Shown: positions 7,764 to 17,297 of the stretch, piece after piece | How the letters are laid out: each line of letters opens with the position of its first letter | Position numbering within the stretch: the first letter of the stretch is position 1 | NCBI GenBank assembly: GCA_902599625.1 | Contig: CACKGF010000003.1 | Coordinates: forward strand, 118,814-182,813 | DNA length: 64,000 bases | Source: an uncultured Pelagibacteraceae bacterium | Lineage (GTDB): Bacteria > Pseudomonadota > Alphaproteobacteria > Pelagibacterales > Pelagibacteraceae | Direction: 5' to 3' | Notes under the pieces: generated by a model | Database searches by the model: none | What the model was told of the DNA's origin: nothing | Seen by the model: the letters and a program-made list of their open reading frames with translations, nothing else | Program-made: the position numbers and the translations under genes

Positions 7764-8234
7764 TTATTTTTTTAATTTATTAGAAAAGATCAAATTATCA
7801 TTTTTAAATTTTTGCGAGTTACTTTTAATAAATTCTTTCATAATTATTATTTTTTCACTTTCAAATTCTGAAACTTTTCTTTGATCTAAATCAACATAAA
7901 GAGATAAAATTTCAATGGTAGATGCTAAAAATTTTTTTTCTTTATGAATCATCTCAAGCTTGTATTGCAATCTTTTTTTGTCATGATCAAAATATAGTAA
8001 ATTTACATCTACCTCGTCACCCTCTTTTACTTCTTGGTTGTAAGTAATATGTGACTCAACCACCATGGTGCTTTTTTTTGTTTTCTTGGCTGACTCTTCG
8101 CCCATTTTAAATTTGTCCATTAATATTTCAGCACCAAACAAATCAAAAATTAAGACATAATAAGCCACGTTCATATGGCCATTATAATCAGTCCATTCTT
8201 TGATTATTTTCTTAGAATTCAAATAAAGCGACAT
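7764..8234 (-). CDS. Hotdog-fold acyl-CoA thioesterase
   Basis: The 156-residue product is a hotdog thioesterase of the 4HBT/YbgC-like type: KEWTDYNGHMNVAYYV near residues 12-27 holds the conserved Asp/Asn-Gly-His-Met-Asn loop, followed by ESHITYNQEVKEGDEV and LYFDHDKKRLQYKLEM. The family cleaves acyl-CoA thioesters. The N-terminal pattern is like the thioesterase domain linked to carnitine/betaine metabolism (betainyl-CoA thioesterase), which would fit an organism using methylated amines, but this subgroup call is a weak inference. It stands alone on the minus strand. Confidence 0.7.
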   Translation of the reverse strand: MSLYLNSKKIIKEWTDYNGHMNVAYYVLIFDLFGAEILMDKFKMGEESAKKTKKSTMVVESHITYNQEVKEGDEVDVNLLYFDHDKKRLQYKLEMIHKEKKFLASTIEILSLYVDLDQRKVSEFESEKIIIMKEFIKSNSQKFKNDNLIFSNKLKK

Positions 8235-8282
8235 TTTATTCGTAAAATTTATATTATAATATTGTAAAATTAAAGTTGTATT

Positions 8283-8744
8283 ATGAACAAACTTTTATTT
8301 TTCTTTATACTCTTTTATCTTCATGTAGCGAATGTTTACTCTGATATTATTAAGCCAAACACAAAAATTGAACCTTATAACGTAGTTGAAATTCAACTGA
8401 TCAGTTTAAAGAATAATGATAAACCAGATAAAGATTTTGGTATTGAACAAACGTGGGAATTCGCTCACCCAGAAAACAAAATGAATACTGGCCCATTAAA
8501 TAATTTTAAAAAGATGTTAAAAAACGAAATTTACTCAATTTTGTTAAATCATAAAGATCATAAAATTGAAGAGATCTATAATAACAAGAAGATCGCAATT
8601 TATGATGTAATCATTTTGGGATCAGATAATTTTTACTATGAGTTCAAGTGGCAAGTAGAAAGGTACAATGGCAAGGGATCACTTAATAATTGTTGGTTGA
8701 CCACTGCAGTTTCTAATCCAGTTTCTCTTGGAGCATCAATTTAA
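8283..8744 (+). CDS. DUF4864-type exported protein
   Basis: The 153-residue product has an N-terminal signal peptide (LLFFFILFYLHVANVYS) and then the DUF4864-like pattern: VVEIQLISLKNNDKPDKDFGIEQTWEFAHPENK, read in two pieces, followed by a ILGSDNFYYEFKWQVER strand and a NNCWLTTAV end. Proteins of this family are small, probably periplasmic, and of unknown function. It is followed after 3 nt by a small membrane protein gene with which it is probably co-transcribed. Divergent from the thioesterase gene over a 48-nt gap. Confidence 0.65.
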   Translation: MNKLLFFFILFYLHVANVYSDIIKPNTKIEPYNVVEIQLISLKNNDKPDKDFGIEQTWEFAHPENKMNTGPLNNFKKMLKNEIYSILLNHKDHKIEEIYNNKKIAIYDVIILGSDNFYYEFKWQVERYNGKGSLNNCWLTTAVSNPVSLGASI

Positions 8745-8747
8745 ATT

Positions 8748-8951
8748 ATGAAAAAACCGAAATATGAAAACCGTATTCTTATTCTCATGCTCATACTTTG
8801 TGTTCCACCTATTTTGACCACCCAAATAACCTGGTACTATTTTGGTCAGGAGATTGGTCTCAACTGTGGAATTGTGGTAGGTATAATTAGCGTGAGTGTC
8901 GCAGCTTATTTGTTGTTTCAATTAGATTGGAGAGAGCCAGACGATGACTAA
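8748..8951 (+). CDS. Small two-helix membrane protein, 67 residues
   Basis: Not recognised at family level. The 67-residue product has two hydrophobic helices (about residues 10-30 and 36-57) and a short acidic C-terminus (DWREPDDD). It lies 3 nt after the DUF4864 gene and 46 nt before the dimethylglycine dehydrogenase gene, all on the plus strand. Function unknown. Confidence 0.55.
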   Translation: MKKPKYENRILILMLILCVPPILTTQITWYYFGQEIGLNCGIVVGIISVSVAAYLLFQLDWREPDDD

Positions 8952-8997
8952 TAGAATTTTGTTTCGTTCGTTTTAAAAATCTTGTAGAAATCTATAA

Positions 8998-11430
8998 ATG
9001 AAATCTAAAGCAAAAGTCGTAATAGTAGGTGGAGGTGTTGTAGGAGTTAGCGCACTTTATCATCTTGCTAAAAAAGGCTGGTCAGATGTTGTTTTAGTTG
9101 AGAGAAAAGAACTTACTTCTGGATCAACTTGGCACGCTGCAGGTTTATTACCACTTTTTAATATGAGCTATTCTGTTGGACAGCTTCATAAATATGCAGT
9201 CAATTTATATAAAAGATTAGAGGAGGAAACTGGCAAGAACGTTGGTTTCAGTGTTGTTTCAAATATTAGACTTGCAAATAATAAAGACAGAATGGATGAG
9301 TATTTTCAATATGCAGGAGTCGCAAAAACTATAGGTGTTGATGTAAAATTTTTGACACCTGATCAAGTAAAAGAAATTTGGCCTTTATGTAATACTTCAG
9401 ATTTAGTTGGTGCAATTCAACACCCAGAAGATGGATACATTCAGCCCGCTGATTTAACGCAAGCTTTAGCTACTGGTGCGAGGAATAGAGGTGCAGAGAT
9501 TTACAGAAACACCACAGTAGTAGGTATGAAACAAACTAAAGATGGATGGGTAGTAGAAACAGACAAAGGTTCAATTGAGTGCGAACATATAATTTCTTGT
9601 TCAGGGAATTTTGCCAGACAAACTGGAAAAATGGTTGGCCTAGACATTCCAGTTATTCCTGTAGAACATCAATATATCGTTACAGAACCACATCCTGAAA
9701 TTCAAAAAAGAAAAAAAGAGGGTTTACCTGAAATGGGAGTTTTAAGAGACAGTGATAGTCGATGGTATATGAGAGAAGAAGCTGGTGGTTTAATATTAGG
9801 TCCTTATGAGGACGGAGCTCCTGCATGTTATGTTGATGGACCTTCAAAAGACTCTGAATATGAATTATTCCAGGAAGATTTGGATAGACTCGCTCCACAT
9901 ATAGAAGGAGCAATTCATAGAGTACCAGCTTTTGGTGAGGTAGGAGTTAAAAAAGTTTACAATGGTGCAATTTGTTATACTCCAGATGGAAATCCAATTG
10001 TAGGCCCAGCATGGGGACTTAAAAATTTTTGGATAAACGAAGGACATAGTTTTGGAATAACTGCGGCTGGTGGTGCTGGTTGGCAGCTAGCAGAATGGAT
10101 AGTGGATGGAGAACCAACAATTGACATGCTTGGAGTAGAACCAAGAAGATACGGAGACTATTGTTCGAAAGCATATCTCAAAGAAAAAAATGAGGAGGCA
10201 TACAGCCATGTTTTTATAACACATTTTCCGGATGAAGAAAGACCAGCAGCTAGACCACTAAGAACAGCACCATGTTATGACAGAATGAAAAAACTTGGAG
10301 CAGTTTTTGGTCAAAAATTTGGTTGGGAAAGACCAAACTTTTTTGCAACTGATGGAATGGAGCAAAAAGACGATTGGTCTTTTAGAAGATCAAAATGGTT
10401 TCAAGCTATTGAGAAAGAATGCAAGAATGTAAGAGAGAATGTAGGTTTATTAGACATGAGTGCATTTGCCAAATGTAGAATTAAAGGACCAAAAGCAGAA
10501 GAGTTTTTGGATAAACTAGTTGCAAACAAACTTCCAAAAAAAATCGGAAGGATAAATTTATGTCATGCCCTAAATACCAAAGGTGGTGTTCATTCAGAGT
10601 TCACAATAATGAGAGAAGCTGAAGATAGTTTTTACTTGGTATCAGCAGGTGCTTTTCAAAGACTTGATCACGATTGGATTTTAAGATGGATGCCAAGTGA
10701 TGGATCTGTTCAGTTTGAAAATCTAACTAACAGCATGGGTGTGCTAGTTGTCTCCGGACCAAAAGCAAGAGACTTAATGACAAGAGTGTCAAAAGATGAT
10801 TTTTCAAACGAAAATTTTAAATGGCTAAGTGCTAAAAATGTTGACGTGGGTTATGCTCCTGTGAATGCAATGAGAGTAAACTTTGTTGGAGAATTAGGTT
10901 GGGAGTTACATCATCCAATTGAATATCAAAATCATATTTTTGATAAATTAATGGATGCTGGTAAAGATTTAAATTTAAAACCCTACGGCATAAGAGCAAT
11001 GAATAGTTTAAGAGTTGAAAAATCCTATAAATTAGTTGGAACAGAATTATCTATAGAATACTCCCCATATGAAAGTGGTTTAGATAGATTTATACATCCA
11101 AACAAAGGTAATTTTATTGGCTTAGATGCGCTGAACAAGTGGAGAGAAAAAGGATTTAATAATAAATTAGTGACACTTGAAGTTCATAATATTAACGATG
11201 CTGATGTGCTTGGAAATAATCCAATTTATGAAAATGGAACTTGTATTGGAAGAGCCACTGGTGGAGATTTCGGTTTTAGATTAGGAAAATCTATAGCTCT
11301 TGGAATGGTTAAACCAGAATTGGCAAATGTTGGTCAGAAACTTAAAATTGATATCTTGGGAAAAACTCATGAGGCAACTATCCTTGAAGAAAGTCCTTAT
11401 GATCCAAAAAATGAGTTGTTAAGGGCATAA
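8998..11430 (+). CDS. Dimethylglycine/sarcosine dehydrogenase (FAD + GcvT)
   Basis: The 810-residue protein has the two-domain layout of dimethylglycine/sarcosine dehydrogenases. The N-terminal FAD oxidoreductase domain ([17 protein letters not shown] at residues 7-23, [13 protein letters not shown] near 41-53, where the His matches the covalent flavin site) is followed from about residue 420 by a GcvT-type THF-binding domain ([33 protein letters not shown]) that captures the released C1 unit as methylene-THF. Electrons pass to ETF, whose two subunits and quinone reductase follow directly: the stop TAATGA overlaps the etfB start. The substrate could be dimethylglycine or sarcosine. Cytosolic. 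Confidence 0.85.
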   Translation: MKSKAKVVIVGGGVVGVSALYHLAKKGWSDVVLVERKELTSGSTWHAAGLLPLFNMSYSVGQLHKYAVNLYKRLEEETGKNVGFSVVSNIRLANNKDRMDEYFQYAGVAKTIGVDVKFLTPDQVKEIWPLCNTSDLVGAIQHPEDGYIQPADLTQALATGARNRGAEIYRNTTVVGMKQTKDGWVVETDKGSIECEHIISCSGNFARQTGKMVGLDIPVIPVEHQYIVTEPHPEIQKRKKEGLPEMGVLRDSDSRWYMREEAGGLILGPYEDGAPACYVDGPSKDSEYELFQEDLDRLAPHIEGAIHRVPAFGEVGVKKVYNGAICYTPDGNPIVGPAWGLKNFWINEGHSFGITAAGGAGWQLAEWIVDGEPTIDMLGVEPRRYGDYCSKAYLKEKNEEAYSHVFITHFPDEERPAARPLRTAPCYDRMKKLGAVFGQKFGWERPNFFATDGMEQKDDWSFRRSKWFQAIEKECKNVRENVGLLDMSAFAKCRIKGPKAEEFLDKLVANKLPKKIGRINLCHALNTKGGVHSEFTIMREAEDSFYLVSAGAFQRLDHDWILRWMPSDGSVQFENLTNSMGVLVVSGPKARDLMTRVSKDDFSNENFKWLSAKNVDVGYAPVNAMRVNFVGELGWELHHPIEYQNHIFDKLMDAGKDLNLKPYGIRAMNSLRVEKSYKLVGTELSIEYSPYESGLDRFIHPNKGNFIGLDALNKWREKGFNNKLVTLEVHNINDADVLGNNPIYENGTCIGRATGGDFGFRLGKSIALGMVKPELANVGQKLKIDILGKTHEATILEESPYDPKNELLRA

Positions 11431-12179
11431 TGAAAATCTTAGTCGCAGTCAAAAGAGTTATAGATTACAACGTACAAGTAAGAGTTAAAGAAGATGGAAC
11501 TGGAGTAGTCACAGATAATGTTAAAATGTCTACCAATCCTCCCGACGATAATGCTGTCGAAGAAGCGGTAAAAATTAAAGAGTCTGGAAAAGCAAAAGAA
11601 ATTGTAGCAATAACTATTGGTGAAGAAAAAGCTCAAGAAACAGTAAGAAAAGCTCTTGCGGTTGGTGCTGATAGAGGAATACATGTAAAGGTTGATGGAG
11701 TAGTTGAACCTTTGGCTGTTTCGAAAATTTTGCAAAAAATAGTAGATAAAGAAAAACCTGATTTAGTTTTTATGGGAAAACAAGCAATAGATGATGATTG
11801 TAACCAAACAGGTCAAATGTTGGCTGCTTTACTCAATTGGCCACAAGCGACCTTTGCATCTAAAATTAATGTTAAAGAATCGTCACTTGAAGTTACTAGA
11901 GAGGTTGATGAAGGTTTAGAAACAATCGAGGTAAATATACCTGCAATCGTTACTTGTGATCTTAGATTAAACGAGCCTAGATATGCTTCATTACCTAATA
12001 TAATGAAAGCAAAGAAAAAACCATTAGAGCAAATAAATGCTTCAGATTTAGGGGTTGATACCAAAGCAAGAATCGAGCAAATTAAGGTTGAAGAACCACC
12101 AAAAAGAAAAGCTGGAATAAAAGTCGCAAATGTATCAGAATTGGTTCAAAAATTAAAAAATGAGGCTAAAGTGATATAA
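11430..12179 (+). CDS. etfB: Electron transfer flavoprotein beta subunit
   Basis: The 249-residue product starts [19 protein letters not shown] and carries the ETF-beta signature [15 protein letters not shown] plus the [20 protein letters not shown] segment that binds AMP and contacts partner dehydrogenases. The length is typical. It overlaps the dehydrogenase gene before it and etfA after it by 1 nt each, so the whole set is one translationally coupled operon. The ETF heterodimer shuttles electrons from dimethylglycine/sarcosine and acyl-CoA dehydrogenases to ETF-quinone oxidoreductase. Confidence 0.95.
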   Translation: MKILVAVKRVIDYNVQVRVKEDGTGVVTDNVKMSTNPPDDNAVEEAVKIKESGKAKEIVAITIGEEKAQETVRKALAVGADRGIHVKVDGVVEPLAVSKILQKIVDKEKPDLVFMGKQAIDDDCNQTGQMLAALLNWPQATFASKINVKESSLEVTREVDEGLETIEVNIPAIVTCDLRLNEPRYASLPNIMKAKKKPLEQINASDLGVDTKARIEQIKVEEPPKRKAGIKVANVSELVQKLKNEAKVI

Positions 12180-13132
12180 TGTCAGTTTTACTAATTGCAG
12201 AACACAATAATAAAGAATTAAGACCCTTCACTTATAATGCAGTATCAGCTGCTTGCAAAATAGATGAGAACTTACATATTTTAATTTTGGGTAATAAATC
12301 AGAGGCAGTCGCAAAATCTGCGTCTGAAATACCAAATGTAAAAAAAGTTATTCATGTTGATAACGAAATTTATGAAAATTTCATTGCGGAAAATTACACT
12401 TCAGCAATAATAAAGCATGCTGATGCTTATTCACATATAGTTTGCTCAGCAAATACTTTCGGGAAAAATTTGATGCCTAGAATAGCAGCTCTTTTAGATA
12501 CGTCTCAAGTGAGCGATATCATTAAAGTTATTTCAGCCGATACTTTTTTACGTCCAATTTATGCTGGAAATGCTTTTGCTACAGTAAAAAGTAATGATAA
12601 AAAAAAGTGTATTACTATTAGACCAACATCTTTTGAACCTGCGCCAGCAACTGGAGGTTCTGCAGAGATTGTAAAATCGGAAGCTGGTGAAGCTTTTAAA
12701 AATTCTAAGTTTGTAAAAAGAGAAGAAATAAAATCAGATAGACCTGAGTTGGGGACAGCAAGAATTGTAATTTCAGGTGGTAGAGGTATGCAAAATTCAG
12801 AAAACTTTAAATTAATTTCGGCAATTGCGGATAAGTTGAATGCAGCTATTGGAGCATCAAGAGCGGCAGTAGATGCTGGTTATATTACTAACGATCATCA
12901 AGTTGGACAAACAGGAAAAGTTGTTGTACCTGACTTGTATATTGCAGTTGGTATTTCTGGTGCTATTCAACATTTAGCTGGGATGAAAGAAAGTAAAATT
13001 ATTGTTGCGATAAATAAAGATGGTGAGGCACCAATATTTAGCGTAGCAGATTATGGGCTTGAAGCTGATTTGTTTGAAGCTCTCCCGCAATTTTTAGAAG
13101 AGTTAAATAAACTTAATACTATTCAAAAATAA
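12179..13132 (+). CDS. etfA: Electron transfer flavoprotein alpha subunit
   Basis: The 317-residue product contains the ETF-alpha N-terminal domain and the C-terminal FAD-binding domain: RIVISGGRGMQNSENFKLI near residue 196, the GASRAAVDAGYI loop, and GKVVVPDLYIAVGISGAIQH with the FAD-contacting GISGAIQH. The length is normal. It is directly coupled to etfB (TAATG) and followed after 3 nt by the ETF-quinone oxidoreductase gene. Together with etfB it forms the soluble FAD/AMP heterodimer. Confidence 0.95.
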   Translation: MSVLLIAEHNNKELRPFTYNAVSAACKIDENLHILILGNKSEAVAKSASEIPNVKKVIHVDNEIYENFIAENYTSAIIKHADAYSHIVCSANTFGKNLMPRIAALLDTSQVSDIIKVISADTFLRPIYAGNAFATVKSNDKKKCITIRPTSFEPAPATGGSAEIVKSEAGEAFKNSKFVKREEIKSDRPELGTARIVISGGRGMQNSENFKLISAIADKLNAAIGASRAAVDAGYITNDHQVGQTGKVVVPDLYIAVGISGAIQHLAGMKESKIIVAINKDGEAPIFSVADYGLEADLFEALPQFLEELNKLNTIQK

Positions 13133-13135
13133 TTC

Positions 13136-14755
13136 ATGACTAGAGAAGTTATGGAATATGATGTTGTTATTGTGGGCGGAGGACCATCGGGCCTTGCAAC
13201 AGCAATTAAATTAAAACAATTAAACGCTGACGTTAATGTATGTGTACTAGAGAAAGGTGCAGAAATTGGTTCACATATTTTGTCAGGGAATGTTTTTGAG
13301 ACTAGAGCATTAGATGAATTAGTTCCTAATTGGAAAGATCTAAATGCACCAATTAAGACCAAAGTAACAAAAGAAAAATTTCTTTTTTTAGGAAAAAAAA
13401 GCTCATTTAGCTGGCCAACTTGGTTACTACCAAAAGTCCAGCAAAACCATAAAAATTATATAATAAGTCTTGCTAATTTATGTAGATGGCTTGCAGAGCA
13501 GGCAGAGGCATTAGGTGTAGAGATTTTTCCAGGATTTCCAGCTTCAGAAATTTTATATAAAGAGGACGGATCAGTAAAAGGCGTTATAACTCAAGACATG
13601 GGTTTAGATAAAGAGGGAAATAAAAAAGATGGTTATGAGCCTGGGATGGAGCTACATGCTAAGGTGACGGTATTTGCAGAGGGCTGTAGAGGTCATTTGG
13701 GAAAACAATTAATTAAAAAATTTGACTTAGATAACGGAAAAGATCCTCAGCAATATGGAATTGGTTTTAAAGAAATTTGGAAGATTGATGAAAAAAACCA
13801 TCAAGAAGGTTTAGTAATGCATACAGCTGGTTGGCCACTTGATAAAGATACTTATGGAGGAAGCTTTGTATATCATGCTGAAAATAAAGAGATTTATTTA
13901 GGTTATGTTATAGGTTTAGATTATAAAAATCCTCACCTATCACCTTTTGATGAATTTCAAAGATTTAAAACTCATCCAGCGATCAGCAAAATGCTGGAAG
14001 GAGGAAAAAGAATATCTTATGGAGCAAGAGCTTTAATTGAAGGAGGTTTTCAAAGTTTACCTAAAATGTTTATGCCTGGCGCCCTTTTAATTGGATGTGA
14101 TGCAGGCACTTTAAATATGCCAAAAATTAAAGGTTCACATACAGCAATGAAAAGCGGAATAGTTGCTGCAGAAACTATAGTTGAACATCTCAACGAATCT
14201 AAAGAACTTTCTATTTACGAGGAAAAATTTAAAAAAAGCTGGGCACATAAAGAATTATTTGAAGCAAGAAATGTAAAGCCAAGTTTTAGTTGGGGATTAA
14301 TCTTAGGAATTATTTTTACAGGAATAGACCAAATAATATTCAGAGGGAAATTACCATTCACACTTAAACATAAACACGCAGATCACGAAACTTTAAAACC
14401 TGCAAATGAAATGCCAGTGATAGATTATCCAAAACCTGATAATGTGATTACATTTGATAAAACAAGTTCAGTTTATCTAACAGGGACCAATCATACAGAT
14501 AATCAACCAGTTCATTTAAAATTGAAAGATAAAGATTTACCAATAAGGTATACCTTAGATAGATTTGATGAGCCTGCACAAAGATATTGCCCTGCGGGTG
14601 TATATGAAGTGCAAGTCGAAAATGATGTGCCTAAATTTGTAATTAATTCTCAAAATTGTATTCATTGTAAGACTTGTGACATAAAAGAACCTTCACAAAA
14701 CATTACTTGGGTTACACCAGAGGGAAGTGGTGGACCGAGATATGGAAACATGTAA
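13136..14755 (+). CDS. Electron transfer flavoprotein-ubiquinone oxidoreductase
   Basis: The 539-residue product is a full-length ETF-QO. The N-terminal FAD motif is DVVIVGGGPSGLATAIKL, CVLEKGAEIGSHILSGNVFE follows, and the quinone-binding and membrane-surface helices lie in the middle. The C-terminal 4Fe-4S domain has C-x(24)-CIHCKTCDIKEP. It takes electrons from ETF and reduces ubiquinone at the inner face of the membrane. Two starts are possible (13136 and 13151); the first gives a 5-residue longer protein. It ends against the opposing DUF2237 gene without a gap. Confidence 0.93.
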   Translation: MTREVMEYDVVIVGGGPSGLATAIKLKQLNADVNVCVLEKGAEIGSHILSGNVFETRALDELVPNWKDLNAPIKTKVTKEKFLFLGKKSSFSWPTWLLPKVQQNHKNYIISLANLCRWLAEQAEALGVEIFPGFPASEILYKEDGSVKGVITQDMGLDKEGNKKDGYEPGMELHAKVTVFAEGCRGHLGKQLIKKFDLDNGKDPQQYGIGFKEIWKIDEKNHQEGLVMHTAGWPLDKDTYGGSFVYHAENKEIYLGYVIGLDYKNPHLSPFDEFQRFKTHPAISKMLEGGKRISYGARALIEGGFQSLPKMFMPGALLIGCDAGTLNMPKIKGSHTAMKSGIVAAETIVEHLNESKELSIYEEKFKKSWAHKELFEARNVKPSFSWGLILGIIFTGIDQIIFRGKLPFTLKHKHADHETLKPANEMPVIDYPKPDNVITFDKTSSVYLTGTNHTDNQPVHLKLKDKDLPIRYTLDRFDEPAQRYCPAGVYEVQVENDVPKFVINSQNCIHCKTCDIKEPSQNITWVTPEGSGGPRYGNM

Positions 14756-15130
14756 TTAAGATAAATCTATTGCATGTTTCTTTAAAATTTCTAGTGGAAT
14801 AATTTTTAAAGTTTTCTCGTTTGTCCTTTTTAAATATATTTTGCACTCTTTTCCAGCTTCTACAGCTCTTGCAAACCAAGTGGCGCATACACACCAATTA
14901 TCTCCATCTTTTAAACCTGGAAAACCAAATTCAGGATGGGGTGTCACTAAATCATTTCCGGCAGACTTACACCACTCAAGAAAATCACTATTAACCTTTG
15001 CACAAACCGTGTGAAGTCCGTTATCATTTTCATCTGTATTACAACAACCATCTCTGTACCAACCTGTTAAAGGGTTTGATGAACACAATTCTAAATCACC
15101 ACCCAAAACATTTTTCTGAGTTTTAGACAT
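14756..15130 (-). CDS. DUF2237 family protein
   Basis: The 124-residue product matches DUF2237: KNVLGGDLELCSSNPLTGWYRDGCC at the N-terminus, THTVC-like GLHTVCAKV, PHPEFGFPGLKDGDNWCVC and a WFARAVEAG helix. The many conserved Cys (about nine) suggest metal or thiol chemistry, but no function is known. It overlaps the hisI stop region: its ATG at 15130 lies directly at the end of hisI, so the two are co-transcribed. Confidence 0.8.
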   Translation of the reverse strand: MSKTQKNVLGGDLELCSSNPLTGWYRDGCCNTDENDNGLHTVCAKVNSDFLEWCKSAGNDLVTPHPEFGFPGLKDGDNWCVCATWFARAVEAGKECKIYLKRTNEKTLKIIPLEILKKHAIDLS

Positions 15131-15597
15131 TAAATTTTTGTTGGATTTGGTTGATCTTTGTAAACTTTCTTAGGATCAAACTTCTTCTCTTTTTCTTCAA
15201 ATTTCATTTTAATTTCTCTCGCATTCTCAATTTTTCCTAAAGGAATAGATCTATAAAAACAAGATCTGTATCCAACATGGCAACTCGAACCATTTCCAAT
15301 ATCAACAGTCAACCAAATAGAATCTTGGTCGTCGTCAATTCTTATTTCTTTCACTTTTTGAATATAACCACTTGTTTTACCTTTATGCCAAACTTGTTTT
15401 CGTGATCTACTCCAATAGTGAGCTTCTTTAGTTTCGATTGTTTTTTTAAATGCTTCAACATTCATATAACCATGCATTAATATTTCCTTTGTATTTAAAC
15501 ATGTAGTAATAACTGGAATTAGACCATCGTTATCAAATTTTGGTGATAAGAAGCTCCCCTCTTCAATCTCTGTGACACTTTCTCTTTTTTTAAACAT
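15130..15597 (-). CDS. hisI: Phosphoribosyl-AMP cyclohydrolase
   Basis: The 155-residue product has all HisI features: LMHGYMNVEAFKKTIETKEA, the YWSRSRKQVWHKGKTSG motif that binds phosphate, and the SSCHVGYRSCFYR segment with the zinc-binding Cys residues; DDDQDS supplies the acidic metal site. It opens the adenine ring of PR-AMP in histidine synthesis. Family length is about 110-140; the N-terminal 35 residues are an extension. It stands apart from other his genes and is followed by a coupled DUF2237 gene, divergent from folE. Confidence 0.93.
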   Translation of the reverse strand: MFKKRESVTEIEEGSFLSPKFDNDGLIPVITTCLNTKEILMHGYMNVEAFKKTIETKEAHYWSRSRKQVWHKGKTSGYIQKVKEIRIDDDQDSIWLTVDIGNGSSCHVGYRSCFYRSIPLGKIENAREIKMKFEEKEKKFDPKKVYKDQPNPTKI

Positions 15598-15659
15598 ATA
15601 TTCCCTAATTATTTAACATATTAAATACTATAATAAATATTTTAAAAAACTTAATTAAT

Positions 15660-16280
15660 ATGTATAAGATCCCTATGAAAATTGTTAAAGATATTCAAAA
15701 ACAACAATCTACTTCGAAAATTAGCGATAAAGAGGCTGAAGAGGCTATCAAAACAATTCTAGAATGGATGGGTGAAGATCCAAACAGAGAGGGTTTATTA
15801 GAAACCCCCAAAAGAGTAATCAAAGCATTTAAAGAATATTTCAAGGGATACTCACAAGACCCAAATCTTGTATTAGAAAAAACCTTCGGAGATGTTGAGG
15901 GTTATAGCGATATGGTTGTTCAAAAAAATATATCTATACAAAGTCATTGTGAACATCATATGGCACCAATCATTGGCAAAGCACACGTAGCCTACATTCC
16001 AAATCAAAGAGTAGTTGGACTGAGTAAAATTGCTAGAGTAGTGGAGATTTTTTCAAAAAGATTGCAAACTCAAGAAAGACTAACAGTTCAAATAGCAAAA
16101 ACTTTAATGGAAAGTTTAGATGCAAAAGGTGTGGCGGTAACTATAGATTCAACCCACCATTGTATGACAATGAGGGGTATTAAAAAAGAACAAGCAACAA
16201 CAGTTACAAATTTTTACTTAGGCCAGTTTAAAGATGACTTAAGTTATCAAAATAGGTATTTGCGATTCATTGCGAAATAA
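15660..16280 (+). CDS. folE: GTP cyclohydrolase I
   Basis: The 206-residue product is a type I FolE: GEDPNREGLLETPKRVIKAF, then IQSHCEHHMAPIIGKAHVAY, where the Cys and His bind zinc, GLSKIARVVEIFSKRLQTQE, and THHCMTMRGIKK with the second zinc Cys. It makes dihydroneopterin triphosphate for folate. The start at 15660 gives a short N-terminal tail; an in-frame ATG at 15675 is the alternative. It shares a 62-nt divergent region with hisI and is followed after 15 nt by the AcuI-like gene. Folate is a central cofactor for several C1 enzymes in this window. Confidence 0.95.
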   Translation: MYKIPMKIVKDIQKQQSTSKISDKEAEEAIKTILEWMGEDPNREGLLETPKRVIKAFKEYFKGYSQDPNLVLEKTFGDVEGYSDMVVQKNISIQSHCEHHMAPIIGKAHVAYIPNQRVVGLSKIARVVEIFSKRLQTQERLTVQIAKTLMESLDAKGVAVTIDSTHHCMTMRGIKKEQATTVTNFYLGQFKDDLSYQNRYLRFIAK

Positions 16281-16295
16281 TATTTACTATTAAAG

Positions 16296-17297
16296 ATGTC
16301 TGATAATTTTAATGCATTGGTAATTAACCAAGACGGCGAAAAGTTTTTAAGAGAAATAAAAAAAATTGATAAATCTTTTTTAAAACATGGAGATGTTTTT
16401 GTAAAAGTTGACTACTCAACATTAAATTTTAAAGATGCATTAATTCTTAAAAACGGTGCACGATTAGTAAAAGAGTTTCCACACATTCCAGGTATTGATT
16501 TTGCAGGAACAGTTGTTGAAAGCAAAAGTGATAAATTTAAAGAAGGTGATGAGATTATTCAAACTGGTTGGAGAGTAGGTGAAATATTTTATGGCGGATA
16601 TTCACAATACGCTAAAGTAGACGCAAACTTTTTGGTAAAAAAACCAAAAGAAATTACTTCTAGACAAGCAATGATGTTGGGAACAGCAGGATTAACTGCA
16701 ATTCAATGTGCATTTACAACTAAACAAACTAGAGAAGTTTTATTGTTGGGTGAAAAAGTAAATGATGTAATTGTAACTGGTGCTTCAGGAGGAGTTGGAA
16801 GTATAGCAGTTATGATTTTAAGTAAACTTGGTTGTAACGTTACTGCTGCAACTACAAAACCAAACGAGGAATATTTGAAGTCATTAGGTGCAAAAAATAT
16901 TATAAAATCGGGTGATTTAGATAAAGAGGCAAGACCTTTAGATAAAGGATTATATGACGGAGCAGTTGACACAGTTGGAGGAAATATTTTGGCAAACATT
17001 CTTACTCATATTAAACCCAGTGGTATCGTTGCTGCTTGTGGTAATGCTTCGAGTATAAAATTAAATACTACCGTAATGCCTTTTATTATTAGAGGTGTAA
17101 AACTTTGGGGTATAGACTCAGTGAGTGTATCAATAAAAAGAAGAAACTTTTTGTGGGGTGAAATACACAAGCTTGTTGATTTTGACTTGCTGGATAAATC
17201 AATCAAAGAAATAAATTTAAATCAACTTTTGGAAGAATATCCAAAGATGCTAGAAGGCAAAACTTCAGGGAGATATATAATAAATCTTAATAAATAA
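16296..17297 (+). CDS. AcuI/YhdH-type MDR oxidoreductase
   Basis: The 333-residue product is a zinc-free medium-chain reductase of the YhdH/AcuI type: a VDYSTLNFKDALIL N-terminal motif, PGIDFAGTV, MMLGTAGLTAIQCAF, and the NADPH-binding VTGASGGVGSIAVMIL near residue 156. AcuI reduces acryloyl-CoA to propionyl-CoA, a step that removes acrylate from DMSP breakdown. Which substrate applies here is inferred from the family and the likely lifestyle. It overlaps the LysR gene by 1 nt (TAATG), a hint that the regulator controls it or is co-transcribed with it. Confidence 0.8.
   Translation: MSDNFNALVINQDGEKFLREIKKIDKSFLKHGDVFVKVDYSTLNFKDALILKNGARLVKEFPHIPGIDFAGTVVESKSDKFKEGDEIIQTGWRVGEIFYGGYSQYAKVDANFLVKKPKEITSRQAMMLGTAGLTAIQCAFTTKQTREVLLLGEKVNDVIVTGASGGVGSIAVMILSKLGCNVTAATTKPNEEYLKSLGAKNIIKSGDLDKEARPLDKGLYDGAVDTVGGNILANILTHIKPSGIVAACGNASSIKLNTTVMPFIIRGVKLWGIDSVSVSIKRRNFLWGEIHKLVDFDLLDKSIKEINLNQLLEEYPKMLEGKTSGRYIINLNK

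Noticed and set aside
16296..17297. Firm call as acryloyl-CoA reductase in DMSP breakdown
   Set aside because: The MDR subfamily includes YhdH-type quinone-like reductases that look the same by eye; no DMSP lyase gene is beside it.
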